A DNA stretch of 64,000 bases. It comes from Epiperipatus broadwayi (Eukaryota; Onychophora; Udeonychophora; Euonychophora; Peripatidae). Positions within the stretch are counted from its first letter, which is position 1. Each line of letters starts with the position of its first letter. A model generated the notes under the pieces. It was not told the DNA's origin and made no database searches. It was given only the letters and a program-made list of their open reading frames with translations. A program made the translations under genes and the position numbers. The DNA lies in assembly GCA_028023455.1 (NCBI GenBank), contig JAQFVV010012416.1, positions 4,199,594-4,263,593 on the forward strand, given 5' to 3'. Below are positions 12,261 to 24,960 of this stretch, one piece after another.

Positions 12261-12762
12261 AGCGATCTTGCACCACTAGATATTAAGAATATAATCTTTT
12301 CCACAGATCTCAGATGAAGCAATCAATGCTTTAGCTAGTTAAAAAATGTATTGGTAATAAAATGTTTAAGGAATTCATCAAAGCATATTTGTCAACATAT
12401 TTATATGTACATCCCAATTTATATTGGCCAATATCATTTTTCATTCCATTTTCAACTTTGGTGTTTCATCTCAATAACTTGAAAGTATATCTTTCAAGTT
12501 TCGTAAACTTTGATTGGGTCTAATCAGAAAAGATTTTACTTGCTTGATTTGCTGGGATAGAGATTTGAGCTATAAATAATTGAATGGCTCAGGAGTTCAT
12601 ATAAACTTTAAGTGCCAAAGGTGACATCTAGAATGTTTTATGGATCTTGCATTCCAGAGACTGCTTTTTCACCACTGCATCAAATCATAATTAATGTTGG
12701 ATGGATTGTTGCAACATTGAAATATCAGTCATTCTTTACAATAAAAGTCATATCATAGTCTG
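12261..12762. other. AT-rich DNA, nothing recognised
   Basis: Spacer between two F1 copies without coding or RNA features. Confidence 0.5.
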
Positions 12763-12775
12763 AAGAATAGATGTT

Positions 12776-13100
12776 AAGCCAATATACATCACATGATCAC
12801 CATTTCTTATGCTTGCTTATAATTATTATTAAAATAGACAAAACTCTCTATACGTATTGCCATTCCTTTCAAGCCAAAGTAATCAATGGATGCCAGAAAC
12901 CTAGATCATAGAATCCTAAGATCTAGGTGCACTGCTCTTAGATCCAAGGCTCCTCATTGATGAGAGGCCAGAAACTAATCTGGTGGTATTGTATAAGTAG
13001 GCACTAGATGCAAATTTTATGCTCAAGCCTTCTGGCATCCATTGATTACTCTGGCTTGCAGGGAGTGGCAATATGTATAGGGACTTTTACCTGTTTTAAT
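12776..13100 (+). mobile_element. F1 element, truncated, 13-bp TSD
   Basis: Inverted 3' arm followed by a shortened + strand unit, flanked by exact 13-bp repeats aagaatagatgtt at 12763-12775 and 13101-13113. The ribozyme region (12957-12980) is degenerate: UUGAUGA replaces CUGAUGA and stem-loop II is reduced to GAGGCCA, so it should not cleave. It still keeps GAAACUAAUC and the distal stem I sequence. Confidence 0.78.
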
Positions 13101-13113
13101 AAGAATAGATGTT

Positions 13114-16059
13114 CTAATCTCAAATCAATCATTCCCTTACTTCACTTGACACCACGATTTTAACATCTTAGTATTTAGAATTACATTATAAACTTTAAAG
13201 AGCTTTAATCAATAAGATACATTCTATGAATAAAGTAATATGTTTAGGCTTTTATATGTTGGAAGATTCTAGTATTATTTGTAGAAAGCTTGTCTAATTA
13301 GTGATTACCAGTTGGAAGATTTAAATCCTTATTAACGTTTAGGTTTGAATCTCATCTCATTAGTAAAAGTCAATATATAGATTTAAATGCATGATTATTT
13401 GGTCCTCACTCATTACATATTCTTGCTACAGATGGCTCTAGAGAACTGTTTTGCCATACATTATATAATCTAAGAGACTGAGTGATTTGTTATTAAGTCA
13501 TGTTCTAATAAAATGATATAAAACTACCATGTTTAGATTGCTGTTTATTAGTGGTCTTCAAAGTTCAGTAAACAAAATCTTTAAATAATGATAAAGCCTA
13601 TTATTAAAGCACTATGAAGAAATAGTCTCTTAAAAAAACTGAAAATAAATTGTAGATTGGGTGTGGCTGTAATTAATAAAGGCAGTGCTGTATATTGGTA
13701 GATAGCAGTTAAAGGTTAACAAGTTTCTGTGTGCAATATATTTCTGTGGAAGAGGTGGACTCAAGAATTAGTATTATATAGATCAATTTTCAGCTGAATA
13801 TGGTTTAAAAAATCTTAGTAGATCAAATTAAATGGATTTGTTATTTGATTAACCTACCATTTGGGAGTTGTATATCATAATCTAAACAAGTAACTATATA
13901 ATCATTTAGATGATATATTAACATTACTGATTATAAATCTGACAATAACAGATTCAGAAAGATATTTTTTAGTTTGTTAATAACTACTAAAGTTTCAATT
14001 TCCCAAGAAAGAAAGAAATAATGCATTAAGCAATAATAAAAATAAGATATATAAAACTTTATAAAATTTTATTTACTGTGTACTAAAAAGACAAAAAATA
14101 ATTGCTTTCTTCAACCATACATAGTTGTTTTATATTTAACTTGAAATAAAACAAGTATCTGGAAATTATTTAATTCAATCATTAGTAAAAATTAAGGATT
14201 AAATTAATTAATTTTTGGATATCCCACACATTTCAAGTTAAGTATAAAAACCTCAATTATATTTGAAGAAACCCTTTTTTTTTTTTTGGCTTTTGTCCAC
14301 AGTAAATAAAAATATTTTTATAACTATTGTAATTTTTTAACATTCATATATTTTTTTGTAATTATTCCTATTTAAACAAAGATTAAAAATAACACATTCT
14401 GTGTAGCATTTTAAAGGAAAAAATCCACTAAAAATTGATTCCAATCTATACACATATAATGCCTATTTTCTCTGTTGTCCTATTGGTGAATGTATGTTTG
14501 TTTCTAAGGCTGTCATATGTCAAATTCACAATCAATTAAAAAAATATTAAAGAAAGTAATTTCACCATTAGTAACATTCTTGGGGAGGGGATCAGTACAT
14601 GTGCTTTTAACTACAGAGGTATAGTATTTAAATCGCACAAAAAATGTGAATACAGTACATAAATTCATGTCTGAAATGTAATATTTAGTGAAGGGAAAAA
14701 GTAGATGTTATAATACTGTATTTATATTTAGTTTTTGTTAGCGTATAATTGAAGTTGAAATGATGGCCTTGCAGACTGGTGTACAATTCTCACATTTATT
14801 TACATAATATTAAAATCTTTTGCTTACATTAAATTTTTAAAAAATTTGTTAAAGTGACCAATTAAAAACTAGATTGGGTACATCTGGTATTATTTATGAA
14901 AGAAGCATAAAACATTTACAATCAAAAAAAATTAAAATGTAAAACAACTTTTAAAATTAAGAGACTAATATTTCTATATTAATTTACTGCAAATGCTTTT
15001 TTTTTAGAAATATATATCGCTCTCTTGTGTGTATAATCAAAATCAACATGTTTTTAATTTGGTCTGCTATAATAAACAAATCAGAAGACCGACCTAAAAT
15101 TTTTCATTGTCTTTTTGCATTGTCATTGATTTCTAATGTGCAAAGTTTCAAGAAAATCCATTTGATAGAAGTATATTAAAACTTGATTACAAAATGTATT
15201 CTAAACAAATAAACCGAGTGTCTAAGTTAAATAAAAGCATTTAAAAAACATGATGACTAAAGTTGTGAACAACCAATGAAACATGATTTGGATTAAAAAT
15301 TGTTAAACTACCTCCCCCTCTCATCTTGTTATCACTATATTGCTGATTTAATTGATAACCAAACCTAAAAGACATCAGTCTAAGATTTCTTATAGATGTT
15401 GTATAGCCACTATGTAATTGAGACTATTCTGTAATAGAAATTTCATTTCTAAAAGAAATTCATTTCACATTTGAGATCATTGCCAAGAGAAATTGATGAC
15501 ATTACACTAGAAATTTCACACAAAAAATCTGAAGAATATTTAACCATAAAATGATTATATTTTCATGATTAATCTGAAAATTTTTTAATAGCCTACAAAT
15601 TGGAAGAAATTTATATTCATGTAGTAAAGAAAATTTTTTTGATATAGTGTGTAAACTACGTATTTTTGTAATCTACATGCACATAATTTTATACTGAAAA
15701 TGAAATAAATTATAGCTTCAAAGTGAAAGAAAACTCAAATTTAAAATGGGCTTTATAAAAAGTCAGGTAAGGAAATCCACTTTTATTGATATGTTGGGAT
15801 AATATAATACCAGATAAAAGTAAAAAAAAAATTGATTACAGTAATGCCTTTGTTTCAGATAATGATACTTATAAAATGTTATTGGGAAAATAGACATAGC
15901 ACAACATTGTATTGTTTTATAAGGAATCTCGGTATGTAAGTAAAAACTGACTGAAATAATCATAAAATAAAAATGTAATGATTAGGCACTAAGAGATCAT
16001 GTTATATTCAAGCACCAAAATGGCAGATATAGCTTCAATCTAGATATCTTTAGCTCCTG
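13114..16059. other. AT-rich DNA, nothing recognised
   Basis: No coding composition or recognised repeat. The open frame at 15763-15963 (- strand) is Phe/Tyr/Ile-rich noise. Confidence 0.5.
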
Positions 16060-16073
16060 AATCTATCCTTTTA

Positions 16074-16278
16074 AAACAGGCAAAACTCTCCATATCGTCA
16101 TGTCATTCAGTGCAAGCCAGAGTAATCAATAAATGCCAGAAGGCTTGTGCATAAAATCCCTCACATATTGATTACTCTGGTTTGCACTGACTGCACTACT
16201 ATATGGAGAGTTTTGCCCTTTTTAATAACCGTTATTAGGAAGCATAAGAAATGGTGATCATGTGATGTTTAATGGTTT
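16074..16278. mobile_element. F1 hairpin element without ribozyme
   Basis: A minimal F1 copy: only the 3' terminal parts in inverted orientation (about 85-bp arms meeting near 16160), followed by the gcataagaaatggtgatcat end. Flanks aatctatccttttaa-like (16060-16073) and aatctattctttta (16279-16292) form a 14-bp TSD with one difference. The ribozyme was lost, which shows that terminal sequence alone was mobilised or kept. Confidence 0.72.
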
Positions 16279-16667
16279 AATCTATTCTTTTACAACTTAC
16301 TGCCCAAAGCCAAAACCTGGTTTCACATTGGTTAAACAATTATGATTATATGATGTATTCTGAAGGTGTAATAAAGAAAGCTAGTTGAAAGAAAATATGG
16401 AATGATTATTGATGAAAGAAACATCAACAGTTTTACATGTGTTAATGATATATATAGTCAAAAGTTGAGAAGACACTTCATAAAACAGTTAAACGAAGTT
16501 GAAAATATAAAGATGTAAGAAGGCAGTATACAGTAACTTATTTCAAAATTGATAAAACTAAAAAAAAACAACTTCAAAATTAATTATGAAAACAGAAATT
16601 GTTGGTAGTTTTAGTTTATTTGGATCATTCATTAGCAATCAACTGTTTTATTGTAGGTTTAATACTA

Positions 16668-16944
16668 AAACAAGCAAACTCTTTATATGTATTGCCACTC
16701 ACTGCAAGCCAGAGTAATCAATGGATGCCAGAAGGCCTGTGTATAAAATCCCCATCTAGTGTCTACTTATCCAATATCTTCAGACCAGTTTCTGGCTTGT
16801 GGCCTTCGTCAGTGAGGAGCCTTGGATCTGAGAGCACTTCACCTCTAGCTTGCAATGAATGGCAATACGTATAGAGAGCTTTGCCTGTTTTAATAACAGT
16901 TATAAGCAAGCATAAGAAATGGTGATCATGTGATGTTTATAGGC
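16668..16944 (-). mobile_element. F1 element with internal deletion
   Basis: - strand F1 unit with the ribozyme region intact, deleted internally near 16844-16850 where it switches to the inverted 3' arm. Short flanking repeats taatacta lie at 16660-16667 and 16945-16952; the duplication may be a little longer with one difference. A 91-codon open frame across it is not a gene. Confidence 0.7.
16769..16827 (-). ncRNA. Hammerhead ribozyme-like motif (F1)
   Basis: The - strand core 16812-16783 reads CUGACGA, AGGCCACAAGCCA, GAAAC, UG, GUC. The loop of stem III differs (UG instead of UA) while the AC/GU pairs are kept. Distal stem I AUCCAA/UUGGAU is intact. The proximal stem is weakened, as UGGGGA has become UGAAGA. 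Confidence 0.62.
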
Positions 16945-16952
16945 TAATACTA

Positions 16953-19900
16953 TGTAGAATCGCAATGAACGATCTGGATAATATTTATAGCTGCACAAAT
17001 ATATCTTTAAAAACAACAACTAAAATCTCTCAGACTATATTTCCCACAATTCTCTATAGATGAGAAAATTGGATAGTGATAAAAAATCGTAAGTGGATCA
17101 GCCAAAGATATTTGAAAATTATACGAAAGTAAGGAAAATGAATGAGTGGATATTTTTTTTTTACTTCAGGCATAATGCTTAGAAATGATGGTAAGGTAAA
17201 GCAAGAAATGATTATGAATGAGGTGAACTGATTGCATTTTCACTGTTATTAATTCGCCATTGAAGAGTCTTAAAAATAAAGACTATGATAGGGCATTCCG
17301 ATAAATTGCCGTGTCATCGAACAACTAAATAGTAATAATATTTATTTCTGAGTACGGTATAAAATTTTTATTATTTTGAACTTCACTTTACTTTAAAAAG
17401 CAATATAAAATAGATATTTCATAAAAGATTATTTTTTATTTGAAAATATGTTGTACGTTTTACTTTTTTTTTTTTTTTAATGCTATCATTATTATTATTC
17501 TTTGTTTGAAACGTACGTTTTTTATTCAATATTCAATTTTTTTAAAATTGAATAAGCTTATAAAAAAAAAAAACGCAAAAAAATATATTGAGTGAAAAAA
17601 AAATATGGGAGAGAGGGGGGAACATTTAAAAATAAATATCCTTTCAAATTACCGTCAAAACCATTTCACTATTATTTAATTCTCAAATATTATTAAGTAG
17701 AAAAACTATGCTTTATTTCTTTCGCGCGTAACTCATATTTTTTTAAAGAGTTTCTTTGATTTTAAAAGGAGTCTTGGAAAACAAAAAATAGATTGAATTC
17801 CGTTTTCGTGAAATAAAAACTTAAAATACTGTATGAAAAGATGACTGGTGACCGATTTGTTTCTCCAAGTTGCCTACAGAGTCATCTCTGGGCCAACGTA
17901 TGTGTTACAGAACGACATAGTTTAGCTACTCACCACAAAAATTTTAAGATACTAGCATGTTTGAATCATGATTAAACATGACATGTGGCAGTAGTTTCAT
18001 ACCTTAAAACCAAGTTTGAGTAAAATTGCTTAATTTAAAAGGGGTAACAATTTATTTTGCACACAGGCACCATAAATTTCACGACTCTGAGTAAGCTATT
18101 GAACTAAAGACCACCATTCCAATCATTTTCCTGGTTTTGACATGAAGTGAGCTAATATATAGACACTACTGTTAGTTTGGATTTCAAACTCAGTAAGGCA
18201 GTATCACCTGATTCAAAAACTTTTTTTTATTATTTTGTCCAGATCATCATGTGATGTCTGACCCCAAGATACATTCTTCTTTAAAAGCTATAATAGATAT
18301 TCCATGCCTGATGCAACATTTTTTATAAAACCAATTAACAAAAATTGCACTGTCCTAAGAATGAACTTATCTGCTTCTTGATCTTGGGTATTGAAAATGC
18401 TTTGATGATTTAAATTTTATCTGGGGGAATCATATTGTTTTATCTCCAACCTTATTTGGGTGAATCATATTCTTGATTTTCAACAGTGTAATCTAAAAAG
18501 ACCTACAGTTATCAGAGTATTTTTTTAATATTTAATATTTTATATTCTTAGAAAAAATGACTGCAATTATTTTCAATGCTCTTCTATGTCAATCAATGCA
18601 GATACAAGGTTGTAGATATAAGCCAAATAGCATCTTGGTGGAAGGGTCCTTATATCTAAAGTGTTATATGGCAGGCTTCACTATGAAGTTTAATGTGAAA
18701 TAACTGGATTTCAAGTTGAAGATGATAAGTATACTTTTTCTTTACATTTTATCAATAGCTGTTAGATAATGGAGTAAATATTCTGAGTTGTTACCATTAT
18801 TTTGTTAAGCAGCCTAACAACCAAACAAAACATCACTGACCCATTTTTCTTTTTTATTATTACATCCACTTATTGTAAGTAATAAGCATTTTGAGATTAT
18901 GCCTTATTTAAATGAGTTACCACCCAACTTCTACTTTATATTGATAGAGGGATTATACAATATTTTGAGCTGGTGTTTATAGCCCTAATACTTTTGAATA
19001 CTTTGGAAAATACTTGTTCAGAATGAAGTATAGTTTAACTTATTACTTCCCTTGGGGTAGCTTTTATTCTCCCTTTGGAAATATTTTTTGCTGCCAAACA
19101 TTGTATTGATTGCAACTAGATAATAAAAATAATATTTTCACTTTTGCAAATAATATATTTATGATAATCTAAGATACAGCTGATCTTATTCATAAAGGCA
19201 TCTCTGTCTATGTATTTTTGCCTGATAAATATTTGATTCCATAAGTATTTGGATGGTTTACAATTGTCTGTTAATATAACTTGAATAGAATTCAATCCAG
19301 GATATATAAATATACATTGAAAAGAATGTTTTCTTTTCAGATTATTTTCAGAATACCAATTATTAAATTTATTAAAGAATTATATTCCTTAATTGGTAAT
19401 ATAAGAATTCCAATTGTTTTAAATAATAATATAAATATTTAATGTTTATTAAAGGCACTTATAAATGAGAGAGAAAAGTATAAAGAAAAATAAAATAAAT
19501 ATATATTTTTCTTTTCTCTCTTCAATAATTTTATTGATCTATTAGTTTTTAACTTTTATAAAATAGTAAGAAAGACAAATAAGTAAAATTTTAAATAATG
19601 TTCACCAGTTTATTTGTTGTTTGAAAAAATTAATTTGTAACATTTTTGTTAAAGAAAGCTGTTTTTAATTAATTAAAATTTATTTTTCTCTTTACTCTTT
19701 TTCTTAAACAAAATGTAATGTTTTTTTTTCAAACTAAAGTATAATTAATGGGTTATATTGTTTCTAATAGTTAAGAAGAAAAAATAACTACAGAGGACTT
19801 TTAAAATTAATTTTAAAAATGTGAGAAAATATTTTTATGCAAAAATAGAATCAATTAGTCAGGTGTTATTGCTGTCATTTCTGAGATATTATGTTATTGG

Positions 19901-21439
19901 ATGGATAACAAGATTGTCTCCCAGAAAATTAAGATGGGGGCAGGATAAAGCAGTAGACTTCATTATCTAATAATTCAGACATTACCAATTCAATTATTAA
20001 AAAAAACAGCATCATTATTGATCCAGGTGTAGAGAAGAAAACTAGAGTTTAGCTGTGAAGAGAATGGTGATAAGTTGATATTATAATCTGAAGTAAAACT
20101 AACCTCATTACTAGTTTGAAAATAAATGGTTTTTGAAATGGATTTGACAAATTCATGTGCTAAACTTTAGCTAAAAACTGAGCATCACCAAACTAACGCT
20201 TCACTAAAAAATATAGATATTCCCAGAAGAAACTTGCAACAAGCCTATTGTGTCTATGCAAAAACATGTCTGTCTCAACATGTGCTAATCTAACCTAAAA
20301 ATGTGTTACTCTGCAAATTATTATATTGTAAAATGGATAAAATTTAACTTGTGTTAATATGGACCTTCGAAATCTGTGTTAATTTAAAGTTATCATCATA
20401 ATAGAAATTTGATGCTATAAAAGAAAGGTTGATGGAAGACTTTTTAATGGAAATCATAGATAAATTCAATATGTGTTAAACTACACTGAAAAATAATCTA
20501 ATTTTAAATGGAACATTTGATGCTACAAAAAGGAAAATAAACATGAAGCTGAAAATTATGACTACCAAAAAAACTAAATGAATGAAACCTTGATAAAATA
20601 AGATGTAGTTGATTTGCACATTTTTATTTATACATTTATATTTACAAATAATTTTTAATGTAATAATTGAAAATAATGAATAATTTTGATTTAGGGGTTT
20701 TTTTTTGTTGAAACATGGTTTTTTTTTTCTCCCAAAATGTAAAAAAAAAATGGGAGCCTTCCATTTTCATAAGAAAAAGGAAGCTTTTAATTAATTTTAA
20801 ATTTTGTATCTTTTATTGTGAAATGTTTTTCAGTTTTAACCTTTATAGAGGGAAAATATATTTCTTGCATGCATTGTGTTAGTTTTGGAATTATCATATT
20901 TTTACATTTTATTTATTGTTCATGGGTTAACTTTATTGAATATTTTTTCAGAAACATATGTTTCTGAAATTATTTTTTGTGTTAATGTCTTTATTCCTCC
21001 AGTTATCTGTTATGTGAATTAACAGTGTGTGTGATTTTATTTCATTACAGCATTGTGCTTTCAGGGAATTTTAAATGATCCCACTAAGACTTTAAATGAA
21101 GGTAGCTTAAATATACATATTTATATTTTCTCTTGTTCACAATCACAATTCCTAGGATCCTTGTGGTCTTGAGTTAACTTTAGAGCAATAATGATTAATT
21201 TATATGGATTTAAGTGTTGTGTTTGGACATTCAGATATTTCTCTGGGTGGTGCAAAAGTAAAGACCACTTTTAAAGTCCACTCACTGCATTATCACTATC
21301 AACTGCATGCAGCTATGAGTATGAAGCCATGGAGCTTTGAAAGCACTAGGCATTAAATAAATTATTAATAAATATAACTTCTCTAACAAGAGTTAAAATC
21401 ACATAATTACTGGTATTGTACCAATTAGAAATTAATTTA
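16953..21439. other. AT-rich DNA, nothing recognised
   Basis: About 4.5 kb with no supported gene, RNA or shared repeat. It includes poly-T/poly-A runs near 17160, 17465 and 17565. Confidence 0.5.
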
Positions 21440-21535
21440 TAGTTGGCTTGTATACTCATAGTACCATATGGCCAGAACATTGATGATAATCAGCATGTAT
21501 CAGAATCCCACAATTTTTATGATACTTTAACATTT
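21440..21535 (+). repeat. Fragment of a dispersed repeat
   Basis: Contains tggccagaacattgatgat and an aatcagcatgt segment that recur, diverged, at about 54718-54790 (tggccagagcattgatgatg, then atcagcatgt). The rest of this repeat family is not defined. Confidence 0.5.
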
Positions 21536-21626
21536 AAATAAGTGCCTACATTCATAAGTTTGGAATTGGCTAAATAATTAACCTACACCTGATAATTAAC
21601 CTATTTTACATCCAATTACACTAGAT

Positions 21627-22093
21627 CAGGGGTGAGCAAATAGCAGCCCAAAGGCCACATGTGGCCTGTTAAGAGTTTTTATGCAGCCCGCCAAGACAAT
21701 CAGAAAAATCTGCCTTGAACTGAGATTTTCTTCCTGTGTATGACCGACGATTCATTTTGTATTTTCCACTAGGATGGCCACATCAATATACATGTGCAGT
21801 GCTTTTCCAGTTCATCTGGTTAATTTCAATTTTGTCTTTGCATTAGCAAATATATACATTTCCAACTTTAATGAAACCATGAACCCTCCAAAAAAATGTA
21901 AAATCGGTGCTGAATGTCATGTGTTTAATGAAGAATGGACAAATATTTCTTTGGTAATACAGGGAATAAAGCAGTATTTATTGTGTCATAAAAAAAAGTG
22001 CAGCCTTCCGCTAACTTTCGATTCTACAAAGTGGTCCCTGATGCAGCTGTCTGCCAACCTCTGCAGCCCCTGAGCCAAAATTGCCCATCCCTG
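21627..22093 (+). mobile_element. Internally deleted hAT transposon, 8-bp TSD
   Basis: Exact 8-bp repeats CACTAGAT lie at 21619-21626 and 22094-22101, the TSD length of hAT elements. Termini are inverted and imperfect: the left end starts cagggg tgagcaaata, the right end read inwards cagggatgggcaatttt. The ends resemble those of hAT elements related to the ZBED5/GTF2IRD2 group. At 467 bp it is far too short for a transposase, so it is a non-autonomous deletion derivative that keeps the start of the transposase frame. Confidence 0.88.
21879..22073 (+). pseudogene. N-terminal remnant of hAT transposase
   Basis: From the ATG at 21879 the frame reads MNPPKKCKIGAECHVFNEEW, which matches my memory of the N-terminus of ZBED5/GTF2IRD2/EPM2AIP1-like hAT transposases (basic MxPPKKRK stretch, then a CxVFNxxW motif). 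After about 40 codons homology is lost, because the deletion joins it to the 3' end of the element. A partial cysteine pair (LLCHKKKC) may be left from the BED-type zinc finger. No function is expected. Confidence 0.7.
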
Positions 22094-22101
22094 CACTAGA
22101 T

Positions 22102-22869
22102 GAATGTTTGTTATTCTTATTGAATGCGGATGATGTAACATAATTATTATTGTTGTTACTTATTTATTTTTTTGCTAATCCCATGCTCATTGACAATGTT
22201 AATTGAGATGATTTGTAGTATTAAGTGGAGTTGTTATCTCTTCATATTTTACCCATATTACTCTTTACATATTAGATTAATCACTTATTCTGACATCACT
22301 AATATCTGCCTATAAAAACCCAACAGAGCTGTAATTCAACCCCACCCCCCAAATTAATTTTATTTTAGAACAGTTTTGGATAATAAATCTGGAAACTCAA
22401 TCTTTTCCATTGCAAGATAAGTTGATGACTTTTATCTACATCCATCTTTTGTTTTCCTGAGCCATATTCTGGACTCAAATAAATGAATGTTTTATCAAGG
22501 TTTATTATTTTATATCTTATGTCCTAATTTATTTATCTCATTTTTGCTGAGTTAGAGCTCATATAAGATATCTGCAATTGCTGTAATTGAATATGTTTCC
22601 ACTTAGTGGTTCTGCTGGTGTTAGTTTCACTTTAAATTGTTTAGTCTAATCTGAGTTTTAGATGGTGATTTTCTGTGAATCGTTTTCCATTTTCCCATAG
22701 GCCAATGATGGTAGTTTCTTTTTTGTCTACCCCGAATATTCTGATAGCTGGAAGCTTGTGTCTAAAGCATTTAGTAACTTACCTTCTCATGAATTATCAG
22801 TTAGCACCAATAAGTGCCTATTCTATTTTTCTAGGATAATTATGTGATATTACTCATGTAATCAGGTGT
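22102..22869. other. AT-rich DNA, nothing recognised
   Basis: Spacer between the hAT derivative and an F1 fragment. No coding or RNA signal. Confidence 0.5.
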
Positions 22870-22920
22870 TAAAACAGACAAAACTCTCCACATAGTAGTG
22901 CCACTCAGTGCCAACCAGAG
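22870..22920 (-). mobile_element. F1 end fragment
   Basis: About 50 bp of the F1 terminal sequence (taaaacagacaaaactctcc to gccaaccagag), broken at 22920 exactly where base composition changes to the CpG-retaining segment. This marks a rearrangement or insertion junction. Confidence 0.7.
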
Positions 22921-23337
22921 GTGTTCATATTGTAACGGTCAGAAAACGTGTGCCTCGTAAACATAGTGCAGAATTCGACCACCATACAGAACAGCAGCAC
23001 CATCGAGTAGCGAAGCCACCCGTGGTACTGAGTTTGAACACAGTTTATCGGTTCCACAATACAATCCACGAAACAACGCATCTGATGCGACATTAGTAAA
23101 TATTTCCTTAGGCACGGTGGTCAGGGATATGCAAGAGACTCATGATTTTATTTTCGAGTTAGCCAATAACCAAACTAATATTAATTAAACATTCATATTT
23201 ACATAATCGAGGAAATATTATATAGAATGGGTATCGAATAAATGAAACGTAACTGCAGACGTATAGTTTAAAATTATTTATTAATACATTTTAATAAAAT
23301 CATTTACTAATAAGATTTTAGGGATTCAAAGCTTCAG

Positions 23338-23640
23338 TAGCGGAATTTGCGACATGAATATATTTTAAAGAGTACATTTATTTATTTAGACATTATTTTA
23401 TATTGAGGATTTCAGTAGCGGTATTTCCGATACTGTAATGTTTACAAAAGGAATACATTTATTTGAAAGCGTAATCTAGCTACCTAAAATTCTCGAGTAA
23501 GTATTTCTAATGCATGCCTGGAGGGATTTATACCTTTGCAATGCAAGAGTCTAATGTATGGGTTATAAGAGTAACGGCAGACATACATTTATTTAATTAA
23601 AATACTTATTTATAACTAAGGGCCAACATTTATTTGAGAG
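23338..23640 (+). repeat. Degenerate repeats around acatttatttg
   Basis: ttcagtagcggaatttgcga (23334) recurs as ttcagtagcggtatttccga (23411). Each is followed at about 30-40 bp by acatttattt (23373, 23454); further acatttattt copies occur near 23583 and 23627. The first two units have a period of about 78 bp. Confidence 0.55.
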
Positions 23641-23733
23641 TGAATTACGAAGATAATGCAGAGGCGGAGTGATATATAGAATAATAAAATTAAACAAAGG
23701 AACACGTGGTACGCTTTAGAAAGGCGATATGGA

Positions 23734-24030
23734 ATGGCAGTATATCGAAACTGCAATGCCGCGAATGGGTTTATAAGAATATCAGACTGGTCTCTGCCTC
23801 GGCCCGACGAAGTAAGGTGTCACATAAGCATAACCAGGGACAAGCGGTACGTGGCGCAATTTGCCGGCTGGCTGCATGACATTGTCAAATCCTACGGGAG
23901 CACCCGTTATGCCCGCTTGTGTAGGACGACTGGGGTTAATTTCAACCCTGAAGAATCTGGAAATTTCACGGCAGAATGGGTCATCGCGTCTCTAAAACGT
24001 AACACATGTATACTGTATAATCAATTATGA
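23734..24030 (+). CDS. Hypothetical open frame, 98 codons
   Basis: An ATG-started frame in the GC-richest part of the CpG-retaining block. Composition is protein-like, with balanced Arg, Asp, Cys and Trp. It includes WSLPRPDEVRCHISITRDKR and later GVNFNPEESGNFTAEW. I do not recognise the family. It may be a fragment of a mobile element gene or a former exon: there is no upstream promoter signal, and a good donor is not evident near the 3' end. The downstream ends (LKRNTCILYNQL) look like run-on into AT-rich sequence. Confidence 0.3.
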   Translation: MAVYRNCNAANGFIRISDWSLPRPDEVRCHISITRDKRYVAQFAGWLHDIVKSYGSTRYARLCRTTGVNFNPEESGNFTAEWVIASLKRNTCILYNQL

Positions 24031-24632
24031 TGAGATTTAAATAGATTTCTAATTCAGCTCTACATTATCAACATTTACTAAAGAACGTTGGTGACTCTCA
24101 AAGAAATGTAATTTTCTGGAATTATTCTTGATGATTTAGTAAATACAAAACATATATATAAATTGGGAATTATTATAACTAATACGTCAGCCATTTGCGA
24201 AGTAGTAGACCCTGCATTACAATAAATGAAGCATTGAATGCGTGTCGATTTATATGAAAGTTAAGTTATTAAAGAAAGTAAATATTAATGAAAATTTGAC
24301 ACGCATTCATTGTTTTAAGCGATCATAGATTTAAACTTTGAAAATTGAAATAATTACAAGCATGCAATAATTAAATAATAACTATAGATAGAAATGTAGA
24401 TTATAGAAATATGCACCCAAGAAAGAGAGAGTGAGGTAAGCTAGATTATTAGATACATTTACACATTACATTAATTATTCAATTTAGTTATACAAATGGT
24501 AGTTTTACATTTTATAATTTAGATAAGTTGTATGAAGAAGAGCTATAGCATATTATTAGAGTACTCTAGAGTTTGAACACAGACAGGTACCTGTTTTATA
24601 AGAAGTTTTCCAAATCCATTGGTTAAGTAGCA

Positions 24633-24762
24633 AATAGTTCATGAGTGGCAATTCTTTCTTGTATTTAGACATTTCATTTTACTTTCACAGCAGCAAAAAG
24701 TTCACGAGAGGCAATTCTTTCTTGTATTAAGATATTCATTTAATTTCATGGCAGCAGCAGCT
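24633..24762 (+). repeat. Tandem duplication, period about 63 bp
   Basis: tagttcatgagtggcaattc (from about 24634) and aagttcacgagaggcaattc (from about 24697) begin two adjacent diverged copies, each continuing with tttcttgtatt and ending near a run of cagcag. Confidence 0.6.
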
Positions 24763-24960
24763 TTCTCATTCATTTCAGGCAGCAGATCTTCATGGTGAAT
24801 TTATGACGGGCAATGGAAAGTTCGCATTCGATAGGCCATCTCCCGATGGAGAATAATCTAGGTGCTTTACTCGGTCATACCTTGGCAGGAACAAATTAGT
24901 TTTATATTTTTGGAGACTCTCAGTGATCGAGAGCAAAGCTAAAGTTTAAGTGAATGTCTC

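Larger units (their letters stand above)
22921..24960. other. CpG-retaining segment of unknown origin
   Basis: This 2-kb block differs from its surroundings: many CG dinucleotides, less homopolymer, GC-richer patches (23740-23990, 24790-24880). It begins at the broken F1 end. It holds one open frame (23734-24030), dispersed copies of an acatttatttg motif, and a 63-bp tandem duplication. Possibilities are a recent insertion, an old exon-rich locus, or DNA under a different methylation regime. No terminal repeats were found. Confidence 0.45.

Noticed and set aside
22905-23096. Overlapping 62-codon open frames on both strands
   Set aside because: They mirror each other in the CpG-retaining segment; neither has recognised motifs, and both run into the broken F1 end.
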